Below are positions 1 through 5,228 of a stretch of DNA of 5,228 bases, in pieces. The translations under genes were made by a program, and so were the position numbers. Location: positions 1 to 5,228 of the forward strand of contig JAGWYC010000146.1 in NCBI GenBank assembly GCA_018969565.1, in the 5' to 3' direction. The notes beneath the pieces were generated by a model, which worked only from the letters and a program-made list of their open reading frames with translations, did not search any database and was not told the DNA's origin. Position 1 is the stretch's first letter. Every line of letters begins with the position of its first letter. This DNA comes from Bacteroidota bacterium. GTDB lineage: Bacteria; Bacteroidota; Bacteroidia; NS11-12g; UBA955.

Positions 1-2220
1 ATCCAATATCAGTTGGGCAGCGGCAGCTTCCAGAGCAGCGGCAGCTTCACGGGCCTCACCGCAGGCAGCTACACCATCACTGCGAAAGATGGCAATGGCT
101 GCACCCGCAGCACCATCATTTCCGTGGACAATACCTCTGCCCCGGTACTGAGCATCAGCAATACCGATGTGAGCTGCTTCGGCAAGAACGACGGCTCCAT
201 TACCCTCAGCGCCAGCGGCGGCACCGGAGCACGCCTGTTCAGCATCAACGGCGGCAGCAGCTTCCAGAGTTCCGGCAACTTCAGCAACCTGACCGCCGGC
301 ATCTATCAGGTGCAGGTGAAAGACGCCGCCGGTTGCACCGACGCCGGTGTGGTGACCATCAAGACCCCCAACCAGATCCGCTTCAGCACCGCAGTGGTAG
401 CGGCCAGATGCTACGCCGGCAGCGATGGAGAAATTCACCTCAGCGAAGTGAGCGGCGGCATTGGCAAGCCCTCCTTCAGCATCAACGGCAGCACCTACCA
501 GTCATCACCCGACTTCACAGGGCTGCGCGCCGGAACCTATACGGTTTACTTAAAAGACATCGCCAGTTGCATTGTGACCGGCAGCGCCGTTATTGGCAGG
601 CCGAGCGATATTGTCACCACCGTGACCATTACCAATGCCAGTTGCAACGGCAGCAACAATGGCGTGATTCTGGCTTCGGCCACCGGCGGAACCCCGGGCT
701 ATTACTATAGCCTTTCCGGAGGAAGCTGGCAGAGCAGCGGACGTTTCGAAACCGGCGCCGGCAGCTATCAGGTGATGGTGATGGACAACAACGGCTGCCG
801 CGATACGGCCAGCGCCACAGTAGGCCAGCCGAGCATCATTTCAGCCACGTCCAATACCACCAATTCCACCTGCGGCAACAACAACGGCAGCATGCTGGTG
901 GCAGGCAGCGGAGGCTCCGGCAGCGGATACCAGTACAGCCTGAACGGAACCACCTGGAACAGCACCGGAATCTTCAACAACCTGTCGGCCGGAACCTATT
1001 ACGTCATCGTGAAAGACGGAGCCGGCTGCCAGATCATACATGATGTAACCGTGAAAGATGCCAACGGTCCCAGCATCACCGGCATCAGCAAAACAAATGT
1101 CACCTGCAATGGCGGCACCGATGGCAGCATCACCGTAAACAGCACCTCCGGAGGCAGCGGAACCCTGATGTTCAGCATTGACGGCAGCAACTGGTACAAC
1201 AGCGGCAAATTCACCGGACTCACCGCAGGAACCTATACCGTAAGCGTGAAAGACGCCAACGGATGTATCGGCAACTCAGCGCCCCAGGTGCTGAGCCAGC
1301 CCAACGCCATCGCCGTATCGGTGCGCACCACCAATGTAACCTGCAACGGCACCAACAACGGACAGGTGAGCGTGAGCGCCATCGGCGGATCGGGCACTTT
1401 GGGCTACAGTATTGACGGCGGACAAACCTTCCAGTCAGACCGCAACTTCAGCGGCCTGCGCGCAGGTTATTACCTGGTGATGGTTCGCGATGCCGGGGGC
1501 TGTGTGGGCTATGCCACCTTCAGCATCGAAGAACCCGCCGCCATCAATATTGTGACCGGTGTGCTGGATGTAACCTGCAATGGCGCGTCCAACGGAGCGG
1601 TTTCCATTCAGGCTTCCGGAGGAAATGCCCCTTACACCTACAGCCTGAACGGCAGCAGCTACCAGAGCAGCGGCGTGTTTACCGGCATGCACGGCGGCAC
1701 CTACACCGCCTACGTGAAGGATGTGAACAACTGCGTGCGTACTAAAAACTTCGTGGTGAACGAGCCCGATGAGCTGTTTGTGTTCTCCTACGTTTCTGAT
1801 GTTTCCTGCGCCGGCGGCAACAACGGTGTCATAGACCTGTCAGTAACCGGTGGCGTGCTGCCCTATACCTTCAAATGGTCGAATGAAGCCGCGAGTGAGG
1901 ATGTGTTCAACCTGCGTGCAGGAACCTATTCCGTGATGGTTTCCGATGCCAACGGCTGCATCAAGACCCGCACCTTTACCATTACTGCGCCCATGAATCC
2001 CATCGTGGTGAACGGCGTGGTTACCGGTACCAACAATACCTCCGGAGCTATTGACATTACGGTTACCGGTGGTGTGCCACCCTACACCTATACCTGGTCT
2101 AACGGACGCAAATCTGAAGACCTGAGCGGACTGGCGCCGGGCGTGTATTCCGTGGTAATCCGTGATGCCAACAACTGTGAGGCATACAGCGAGTTCACAG
2201 TGAGCAATACCAGCGGAACG
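1..2220 (+). repeat. Tandem SprB-like protein repeat array (about 9.5 units)
   Basis: Units can be phased on the cysteine of the opening motif, whose codon lies at nt 175, 409, 643, 871, 1105, 1342, 1576 and 1807. In the ninth complete unit the aligned codon at 2026 is Gly. Spacing is 78, 78, 76, 78, 79, 78, 77 and 73 residues. A second cysteine near the end of each unit falls at nt 100 (partial unit), 334, 568, 796, 1027, 1264, 1501, 1732, 1957 and 2176, which is 50-53 residues after the first. One disulfide per unit is plausible but inferred. Units are clearly related in protein but diverged in DNA, so this is an old array rather than recent copies. Confidence 0.9.
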
Positions 2221-2469
2221 GTGGAAAGCGCCCTCAGCGGACACTTCCGGATGCACCCCAATCCTGCGGGTAATGAGGTGAGCCTGCACAGTGCGGCAAA
2301 CATGGAATCCTTGCGCGTGTACAATGCCCAGGGTGTGGAAGTATTCCGCAAGGATACCGCCGGAGAACACCTCAACATCCCCACCGCACAATGGCCTGCC
2401 GGCACCTATCTGGTGCATGTACTCGGCGATGGCCAAAGAGCCGTGCACAAACTGGTCATCTTGCACTGA
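1..2469 (+). CDS. SprB-repeat surface protein with T9SS C-terminal sorting domain (5' partial)
   Basis: The reading frame is open from the first base to TGA at 2467-2469. That gives 822 codons with no true start, so the N-terminus and signal peptide lie upstream; the TTG at nt 13 is mid-repeat and not a start. The visible protein is one partial and nine complete units of about 76-79 residues. Each has a TNVTCNG-like opening, a Gly-rich turn, a YSxDG or YTWSN strand, an LxAGTY motif and a VKDxxGC strand. This is the SprB repeat pattern, named after the gliding adhesin of Flavobacterium johnsoniae. Residues about 748-822 (MHPNP, LRVYNAQG, PAGTYLVHV, KLVIL) match the type A sorting domain of type IX secretion, which directs export across the outer membrane and surface attachment or release. 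An adhesive or structural surface role is inferred. The repeats alone do not show gliding or name the ligand. Confidence 0.93.
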   Translation: MQYQLGSGSFQSSGSFTGLTAGSYTITAKDGNGCTRSTIISVDNTSAPVLSISNTDVSCFGKNDGSITLSASGGTGARLFSINGGSSFQSSGNFSNLTAGIYQVQVKDAAGCTDAGVVTIKTPNQIRFSTAVVAARCYAGSDGEIHLSEVSGGIGKPSFSINGSTYQSSPDFTGLRAGTYTVYLKDIASCIVTGSAVIGRPSDIVTTVTITNASCNGSNNGVILASATGGTPGYYYSLSGGSWQSSGRFETGAGSYQVMVMDNNGCRDTASATVGQPSIISATSNTTNSTCGNNNGSMLVAGSGGSGSGYQYSLNGTTWNSTGIFNNLSAGTYYVIVKDGAGCQIIHDVTVKDANGPSITGISKTNVTCNGGTDGSITVNSTSGGSGTLMFSIDGSNWYNSGKFTGLTAGTYTVSVKDANGCIGNSAPQVLSQPNAIAVSVRTTNVTCNGTNNGQVSVSAIGGSGTLGYSIDGGQTFQSDRNFSGLRAGYYLVMVRDAGGCVGYATFSIEEPAAINIVTGVLDVTCNGASNGAVSIQASGGNAPYTYSLNGSSYQSSGVFTGMHGGTYTAYVKDVNNCVRTKNFVVNEPDELFVFSYVSDVSCAGGNNGVIDLSVTGGVLPYTFKWSNEAASEDVFNLRAGTYSVMVSDANGCIKTRTFTITAPMNPIVVNGVVTGTNNTSGAIDITVTGGVPPYTYTWSNGRKSEDLSGLAPGVYSVVIRDANNCEAYSEFTVSNTSGTVESALSGHFRMHPNPAGNEVSLHSAANMESLRVYNAQGVEVFRKDTAGEHLNIPTAQWPAGTYLVHVLGDGQRAVHKLVILH
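2242..2466 (+). other. T9SS type A (Por secretion) C-terminal sorting domain
   Basis: The last 75 residues of the repeat protein leave the repeat pattern. They carry the usual order of this domain: an MHPNPAGNEV start (consensus xPNPxxxxv), a hydrophobic strand with LRVYNAQGVEV, then PAGTYLVHVL and a final KLVIL strand at the stop. In Bacteroidota this domain is recognised by the type IX secretion machinery and is usually cleaved at export. A preceding linker rich in Ser, Thr and Gly (about nt 2200-2241) fits a cleavage region. It implies that the genome encodes a T9SS, although no T9SS component gene lies in the window. Confidence 0.9.
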
Positions 2470-2487
2470 TCCTTATCAATTTTGAGC

Positions 2488-2521
2488 AGGAAAGGGCGTC
2501 TTCGGGCGCCCTTTCCTTTTT
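2488..2521 (+). terminator. Intrinsic terminator with UUCG tetraloop
   Basis: A 12-bp stem (2489-2500 pairs with 2505-2516, one G-U pair) closes on a TTCG loop at 2501-2504 flanked by C and G, the very stable C(UUCG)G form. A further A-T pair is possible at the base. The stem runs straight into a T tract at 2517-2521. It begins about 20 nt after the stop of the repeat protein and should end that transcript, separating it from the SPFH gene. Confidence 0.93.
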
Positions 2522-2592
2522 ATCCGATGAATATTCGACCGGCGCATGCACCATCGCAGCATAAGCAAAAACAAAACATACCCTTATGCACT

Positions 2593-2600
2593 TACCTTAT
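2593..2600 (+). promoter_or_regulatory. Possible weak -7 element upstream of the SPFH gene
   Basis: TACCTTAT matches six of eight positions of the Bacteroidota -7 consensus TAnnTTTG and would place transcription start roughly 10 nt before the ATG at 2618. No TTG is seen at the expected -33 position. A promoter is needed somewhere in 2522-2617, because a strong terminator precedes the gene; this is the best candidate I can see, not a firm call. Confidence 0.28.
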
Positions 2601-2617
2601 TACATAACTCTTCGCGT

Positions 2618-2677
2618 ATGGAAAAAAGAACATCTTACATCATCATCGCGCTGCTGGGATTAGCGCTTCCTTCATGC
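2618..2677 (+). other. Lipoprotein signal peptide of the SPFH protein
   Basis: Residues 1-20 have a short basic N-region (EKR), a hydrophobic core (YIIIALLGLAL) and LPSC with Cys at codon 2675-2677. Ser at -1 is frequent in Bacteroidota lipoproteins. The residues after Cys (TIIRQ) lack the acidic run of the Bacteroidota surface-lipoprotein export signal, so a periplasm-facing anchor is more likely than surface display. Confidence 0.75.
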
Positions 2678-3505
2678 ACCATCATCAGACAGGGAGAAGT
2701 CGGCGTCAAGAGACGTCTGGGGAAAATAGAAACCAAAACCCTGGAAGAAGGGCCGAAGGTGTTTAACCCTTTCCTGTCCACCATCATCATCGTGCCCACA
2801 CGTACCATGAACATGGAGGTGAAACTGAATCTGCCTTCAAAGGAAGGACTGACCATCCAGAGCGAGATCTCCATACTGTACCACATCAAAAAGAAGCAGG
2901 CTTCGGAGATTGTGCGCACCATTGGACCGAATTACGAAAACACCATGATACTTCCGGTATTCCGCAGCGCCTCTGCCGATGTTACCAGTAAGTTCCTGGC
3001 CAAGGACATGCACTCGGGCGAGCGCGCTACCATTGAGCGCACCATTAAGGAGCAAATGATGGAAATTCTGAGCGACCGAGGCTTTGAAATTGAAAATGTA
3101 CTGATGAAAAGTATCATCCTGCCTACAGGATTGTCTAAAGCCATTGAAGAAAAACTACAGGCTGAACAGGAGGCCCAACGCATGGAATTTGTGAAACAGC
3201 GCGAGCAGGCCGATGCTGAGCGCCGTTCCATTCAGGCCGAAGGCGACAAAAAAGCGCAGATTATTGCTGCGGAAGCCCGCCGTCGTACCATGGAAATTGA
3301 AGCCGAAGGAAGAGCCAATGCCATCAAAACTGAAGCGGAGGCGCAGACTAAAGCAAACCAGTTGTTGTCAGGTTCGCTGACCAATATGCTGCTGGAGAAT
3401 AAGAAGATTGAAGCCTTCCGCGCCCTGAGCGCCAGCGACAATACCAAAGTGATCATTACCGACGGAAAAACCCCATTGCTGGGCTTACCGGGTTCTGATA
3501 AATAA
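2618..3505 (+). CDS. SPFH/band 7 (prohibitin-like) lipoprotein
   Basis: The product is 295 residues. I chose the ATG at 2618 over the in-frame ATG at 2546 because it gives a clean lipoprotein signal: basic MEKR, a hydrophobic stretch and the lipobox LPSC with Cys20. The longer start would bury this behind 24 extra residues. The SPFH domain runs over about 25-180, beginning RQGEVGVKRRLGK and including SKEGLTIQSEISILY, ILPVFRSASADV and LMKSIILPTGL. An Ala/Glu/Gln/Arg-rich segment at about 174-248 is a predicted coiled coil typical of the oligomerising region of prohibitins and flotillins. The tail has KVIITDGKTPLL. Such proteins form membrane-bound rings or scaffolds and often affect protease activity or membrane organisation, but the role here is not shown. 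No Shine-Dalgarno sequence is evident, as is common in Bacteroidota. The gene stands alone, after a terminator and facing a convergent gene. Confidence 0.92.
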   Translation: MEKRTSYIIIALLGLALPSCTIIRQGEVGVKRRLGKIETKTLEEGPKVFNPFLSTIIIVPTRTMNMEVKLNLPSKEGLTIQSEISILYHIKKKQASEIVRTIGPNYENTMILPVFRSASADVTSKFLAKDMHSGERATIERTIKEQMMEILSDRGFEIENVLMKSIILPTGLSKAIEEKLQAEQEAQRMEFVKQREQADAERRSIQAEGDKKAQIIAAEARRRTMEIEAEGRANAIKTEAEAQTKANQLLSGSLTNMLLENKKIEAFRALSASDNTKVIITDGKTPLLGLPGSDK

Positions 3506-3525
3506 GCATAGCTTTTTCATCTTGG

Positions 3526-3561
3526 GGCAGAAGGGAGGTCAGTGGCCTCCCTTTGCCTTTT
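3526..3561 (+). terminator. Terminator-like hairpin between convergent genes
   Basis: A 10-bp stem (3531-3540 with 3544-3553, one G-U pair) has an AGT loop and can extend at its base through GGC/GCC (3526-3528 with 3555-3557) past a bulge. A TTTT run follows at 3558-3561. It starts about 20 nt after the SPFH stop codon and probably terminates that gene. In the minus direction the same inverted repeat exists, but no clear T run follows it, so termination of the DUF1684 gene there is less certain. Confidence 0.7.
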
Positions 3562-4123
3562 CTCCGGCGCGCACCGCCACCAACAGGTTATTCTCCGCAG
3601 GCACCAGTGGACAACTGTACTCCGGGTTGTAGGCGCAGTAGGGCTGATAGCACAGGTTGAAATCAAGCCATACCGAGTCGCCCGGCTCCTTCAGCGCTTC
3701 CAGATAGCGCCCGGCTCCGTAGGTTTCCCCGCCCGTGGTCAGGTCTTTAAACGGAATAAACAGACGGGCATCATCGCCTTCCAGGCTGAAGGCCTGTAAG
3801 CGCAGCTTCTTCCCTTCCGCTTCAAATTCCACCACACCTTCCTGCAAAACCGGCCGCGGTTCTCCCTTGGAAGTGGCCAAAGTCAGAGTAGGTCGAAACT
3901 CCGGTCGCCGCCATATTGCGCGCAACTTCCAGGAGGCTTGCTCCGGGAAATACGCCAACCCTTCAAAAGGAATATTCCCCTTGCGAAAGGGACTCTCCGC
4001 ATCAAAGCGCATCAGGCTGTCCTTGTGGGCGCGGAGCTGCCCGTACACAGACTTCGGACGGGATTCAGTGCTTCCGCAGGAACAGGCCAGCACAGGCAAC
4101 AGGAGCTTCCAATAGCGAAACAT
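3539..4123 (-). CDS. DUF1684 domain lipoprotein, function unknown
   Basis: The product is 194 residues, with ATG at 4123-4121 and TGA at 3541-3539. The N-terminus MFRYWKLLLPVLACSC is a short lipoprotein signal. Cys14 (VLAC) and Cys16 (ACSC) could each be the lipidated residue. The remainder fits the DUF1684 family: an early FEGLAYFPE segment (53-61), a strand-rich middle with VEFEAEGKKLRLQAF, then LFIPFKDLTTGGETYGAGRYL (121-141), LDFNLCYQPYCAYNP (153-167) and CPLVPAENNLLVAVRAGEK (171-189). The TYGAGRYL block and the closing CAYNP..CPLVPAEN block are the family hallmarks. Three cysteines (158, 163, 171) sit in that last block. No catalytic role is established for the family as far as I know, and I assign none. 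It is convergent with the SPFH gene and divergent from the ABC gene, 44 bp away. Confidence 0.88.
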   Translation of the reverse strand: MFRYWKLLLPVLACSCGSTESRPKSVYGQLRAHKDSLMRFDAESPFRKGNIPFEGLAYFPEQASWKLRAIWRRPEFRPTLTLATSKGEPRPVLQEGVVEFEAEGKKLRLQAFSLEGDDARLFIPFKDLTTGGETYGAGRYLEALKEPGDSVWLDFNLCYQPYCAYNPEYSCPLVPAENNLLVAVRAGEKAKGGH

Positions 4124-4128
4124 GCCTG

Positions 4129-4135
4129 CAAATTA
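4129..4135 (-). promoter_or_regulatory. Possible -7-like element for the DUF1684 gene
   Basis: Read on the minus strand this is TAATTTG, one base short of the TAnnTTTG consensus, ending 5 nt before the ATG at 4123. If used, the transcript would have almost no leader. No TTG at the -33 position is apparent, so this is a weak call. It overlaps the TTA proposed as the -33 element of the divergent promoter. Confidence 0.25.
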
Positions 4136-4161
4136 CAACATGCGCGCATGCGTTACCTTTG
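4133..4161 (+). promoter_or_regulatory. Bacteroidota-type promoter for the ABC transporter gene
   Basis: TACCTTTG at 4154-4161 is a perfect match to the Bacteroidota -7 consensus TAnnTTTG. A TTA at 4133-4135, one change from the -33 TTG, lies 18 nt upstream, within the usual spacing range. Transcription would begin at or a few bases either side of 4168, where the proposed GTG start codon lies. The spacer is filled by the alternating purine-pyrimidine tract at 4138-4153. Confidence 0.55.
4139..4150. promoter_or_regulatory. 12-bp perfect palindrome in the divergent promoter region
   Basis: CATGCGCGCATG is a perfect inverted repeat in the 44-bp gap between two divergent start codons and lies inside the promoter spacer. 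That position suits an operator for a dimeric regulator. It is equally compatible with chance in GC-rich DNA, and no regulator gene is nearby. Confidence 0.35.
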
Positions 4162-4167
4162 CCCCGC

Positions 4168-5228
4168 GTGAAGGCCGTCTTTAAAATCCTTAGTTACGTG
4201 AAGCAGTTCAAAGGGTATATCCTGTTGAACTTCATGTTCAACCTGGGCTATATCCTGCTGCAACTGCTCACCCTGCTGCTGGTGATGCCGGTGCTCAAGT
4301 TCCTCTTCCAGAGCGACGATTCGGCCTTCAGCACCACCCGCGACAAGATGGGCAGCGGCAACTGGTTCAGCGGCCTGTATTCCGATGCGGTACAATGGTT
4401 CAAGGAACTGGTGGCCTCCGACCGCTTCACCGCCCTGTTCTACCTGTGCATCGCCCTGGTGGTTATCACCCTGATCAAAAACGCCTGCCGCTACCTGGCC
4501 CTGTATTTCATCGTGATTCTGCGCAACAAAGCCATACGCAGCGTACGCCTGAAGGTATTCCACAAGGTGGTGGCGCTGCCGGTTTCCTACTTCAGCAATG
4601 AGCGCAAAGGCGATCTGATGTCGCGCATGAGCAACGACATGAAGGAAATAGAATGGGCCATGATGGTAAGCCTGGAAGCCCTGTACAAGGATCCTGTGAA
4701 CATTGTCATCTTCCTCACCACGCTCATCCTGATGAGCTGGAAGCTCACCTTGTACGTGCTGCTCACCCTGCCCGTGGCCGCCCTGATGATTGGCGTGATT
4801 GCCCGGACCCTGCGCAAGAAATCTACCCGTAACCAGGAAATGGCCGGCCATATCCTGAGCATGATGGAGGAAACCCTGGGCGGCATCCGCATCATCAAGG
4901 GCTTCGTGGCGGAGGCTTTTGTAAAGAAACGCTACGAGAAAGACGACCAGGATTATACCAAGCTGAATATCGGCGTGAGCCATCGCTATGACCTGGCCTC
5001 TCCCCTGTCTGAAACCCTGGGATTCCTGGTGTCGGCCATCCTGCTGTGGTTTGGCGGAGGCATGGTGTTCCGCGGCGAACTGGAACCGGAATTCTTCATT
5101 GCCTACTTCGGCATCTTCAGCCAGTTGATACCGCCCTTCAAAGGATTTTCCCAGGCCCTGTATTCTGCCCAACGCGGCATGGCGGGACTGATGCGGGTGG
5201 AAGAAATCCTGCACGCGCCGCTGGAAGT
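4168..5228 (+). CDS. MsbA-like ABC exporter, transmembrane half (3' partial)
   Basis: The frame is open from GTG at 4168 to the window end, 353 codons, with no stop reached. The product begins MKAVFKILSYVKQFKGY, typical of type I exporter fusions in Bacteroidota. Hydrophobic segments fall at about residues 18-48, 87-118, 178-213 (two helices), 281-303 and 309-325. The loop after helix 2 has LPVSYFSNERKGDLMSRMS (about 137-155), the first coupling-helix region of MsbA-type exporters. EETLGGIRIIKGF (from 234) and RGMAGLMRVEEIL (about 338-350) match the later intracellular parts. The ATPase domain with Walker A, the ABC signature and Walker B should follow just downstream. The family exports lipids, drugs or peptides from the cytoplasm; the substrate cannot be read here. 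There is no upstream in-frame ATG before the neighbouring gene. TTG at 4159 is the only close alternative, and the next ATG (about residue 23) would cut into helix 1. Confidence 0.9.
   Translation, partial: MKAVFKILSYVKQFKGYILLNFMFNLGYILLQLLTLLLVMPVLKFLFQSDDSAFSTTRDKMGSGNWFSGLYSDAVQWFKELVASDRFTALFYLCIALVVITLIKNACRYLALYFIVILRNKAIRSVRLKVFHKVVALPVSYFSNERKGDLMSRMSNDMKEIEWAMMVSLEALYKDPVNIVIFLTTLILMSWKLTLYVLLTLPVAALMIGVIARTLRKKSTRNQEMAGHILSMMEETLGGIRIIKGFVAEAFVKKRYEKDDQDYTKLNIGVSHRYDLASPLSETLGFLVSAILLWFGGGMVFRGELEPEFFIAYFGIFSQLIPPFKGFSQALYSAQRGMAGLMRVEEILHAPLE

Noticed and set aside
17..48. Exact 14-bp direct repeat (GCAGCGGCAGCTTC) 18 nt apart
   Set aside because: It encodes adjacent Gly/Ser-Phe residues within one repeat unit (GSGSFQSSGSF) and is explained by codon preference in a low-complexity stretch. 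It is too short to suggest a functional DNA element.
333..710. Plus-strand open frame of 125 codons in another frame of the repeat gene
   Set aside because: The Arg/Gln-rich product is a frame-shifted reading of the repeat array, with no start signal or motif.
1..2220. Possible recent DNA-level duplication or phase-variable tract in the repeat array
   Set aside because: Units differ in many codons and no long identical stretch or simple-sequence run was seen by eye. A self dot plot would settle it; identical runs longer than about 50 bp would reopen the idea.
1840..2466. Minus-strand open frame of 208 codons opposite the end of the repeat protein
   Set aside because: It is antisense to well-supported repeat units and the sorting domain. 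Its His/Gly-rich composition mirrors the repeat codons, and it has no recognisable domain.
2546..2617. 24-residue N-terminal extension of the SPFH protein from an upstream ATG
   Set aside because: It would place a polar stretch before a complete lipoprotein signal peptide. The ATG at 2618 gives the expected signal and length for the family.
4153..5214. A long minus-strand open frame of 353 codons opposite the ABC transporter gene
   Set aside because: The plus strand of the same stretch encodes a clear ABC exporter membrane domain. The minus frame is rich in His, Gln and Gly with no family motifs, as expected of the antisense of GC-rich coding DNA. It is long only because of codon bias.

Overview
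The window looks like chromosomal DNA from a Bacteroidota bacterium. Three features point there: a protein of tandem SprB-type repeats ending in a type IX secretion (Por) sorting domain, a lipoprotein form of the SPFH/prohibitin family, and a TAnnTTTG-type promoter element. The DNA is fairly GC-rich for the phylum, with GGC, AGC, CTG and ACC codons prominent. I cannot name a genus. No mobile element, RNA gene or CRISPR array is visible.

Layout, left to right. (1) nt 1-2469, + strand: the 3' part of a large secreted repeat protein, with one partial and nine complete SprB-like units and a C-terminal T9SS type A sorting domain. Its 5' end lies outside the window. (2) nt 2488-2521: a strong intrinsic terminator with a C(UUCG)G loop. 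(3) nt 2618-3505, + strand: a band 7/SPFH (prohibitin-like) lipoprotein. (4) nt 3526-3561: a hairpin between two convergent genes, holding the stop codon of the minus-strand gene. (5) nt 3539-4123, - strand: a DUF1684 lipoprotein of unknown function. (6) nt 4124-4167: a 44-bp divergent intergenic region with a promoter-like element and a 12-bp palindrome. (7) nt 4168-5228, + strand: the transmembrane half of an MsbA-like ABC exporter, cut by the window end before its ATPase domain. This gene probably starts with GTG.

The genes do not look like one operon. The repeat protein and the SPFH gene are separated by a terminator, the SPFH and DUF1684 genes converge, and the DUF1684 and ABC genes diverge. 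All four products belong to the cell envelope or surface, but nothing in the sequence ties them to one pathway. I found no clear sign of a new biological system. The points most worth checking are the compact divergent promoter with a possibly leaderless GTG start, the lipid-anchored SPFH protein, and the change of unit type and lost cysteine at the end of the repeat array.
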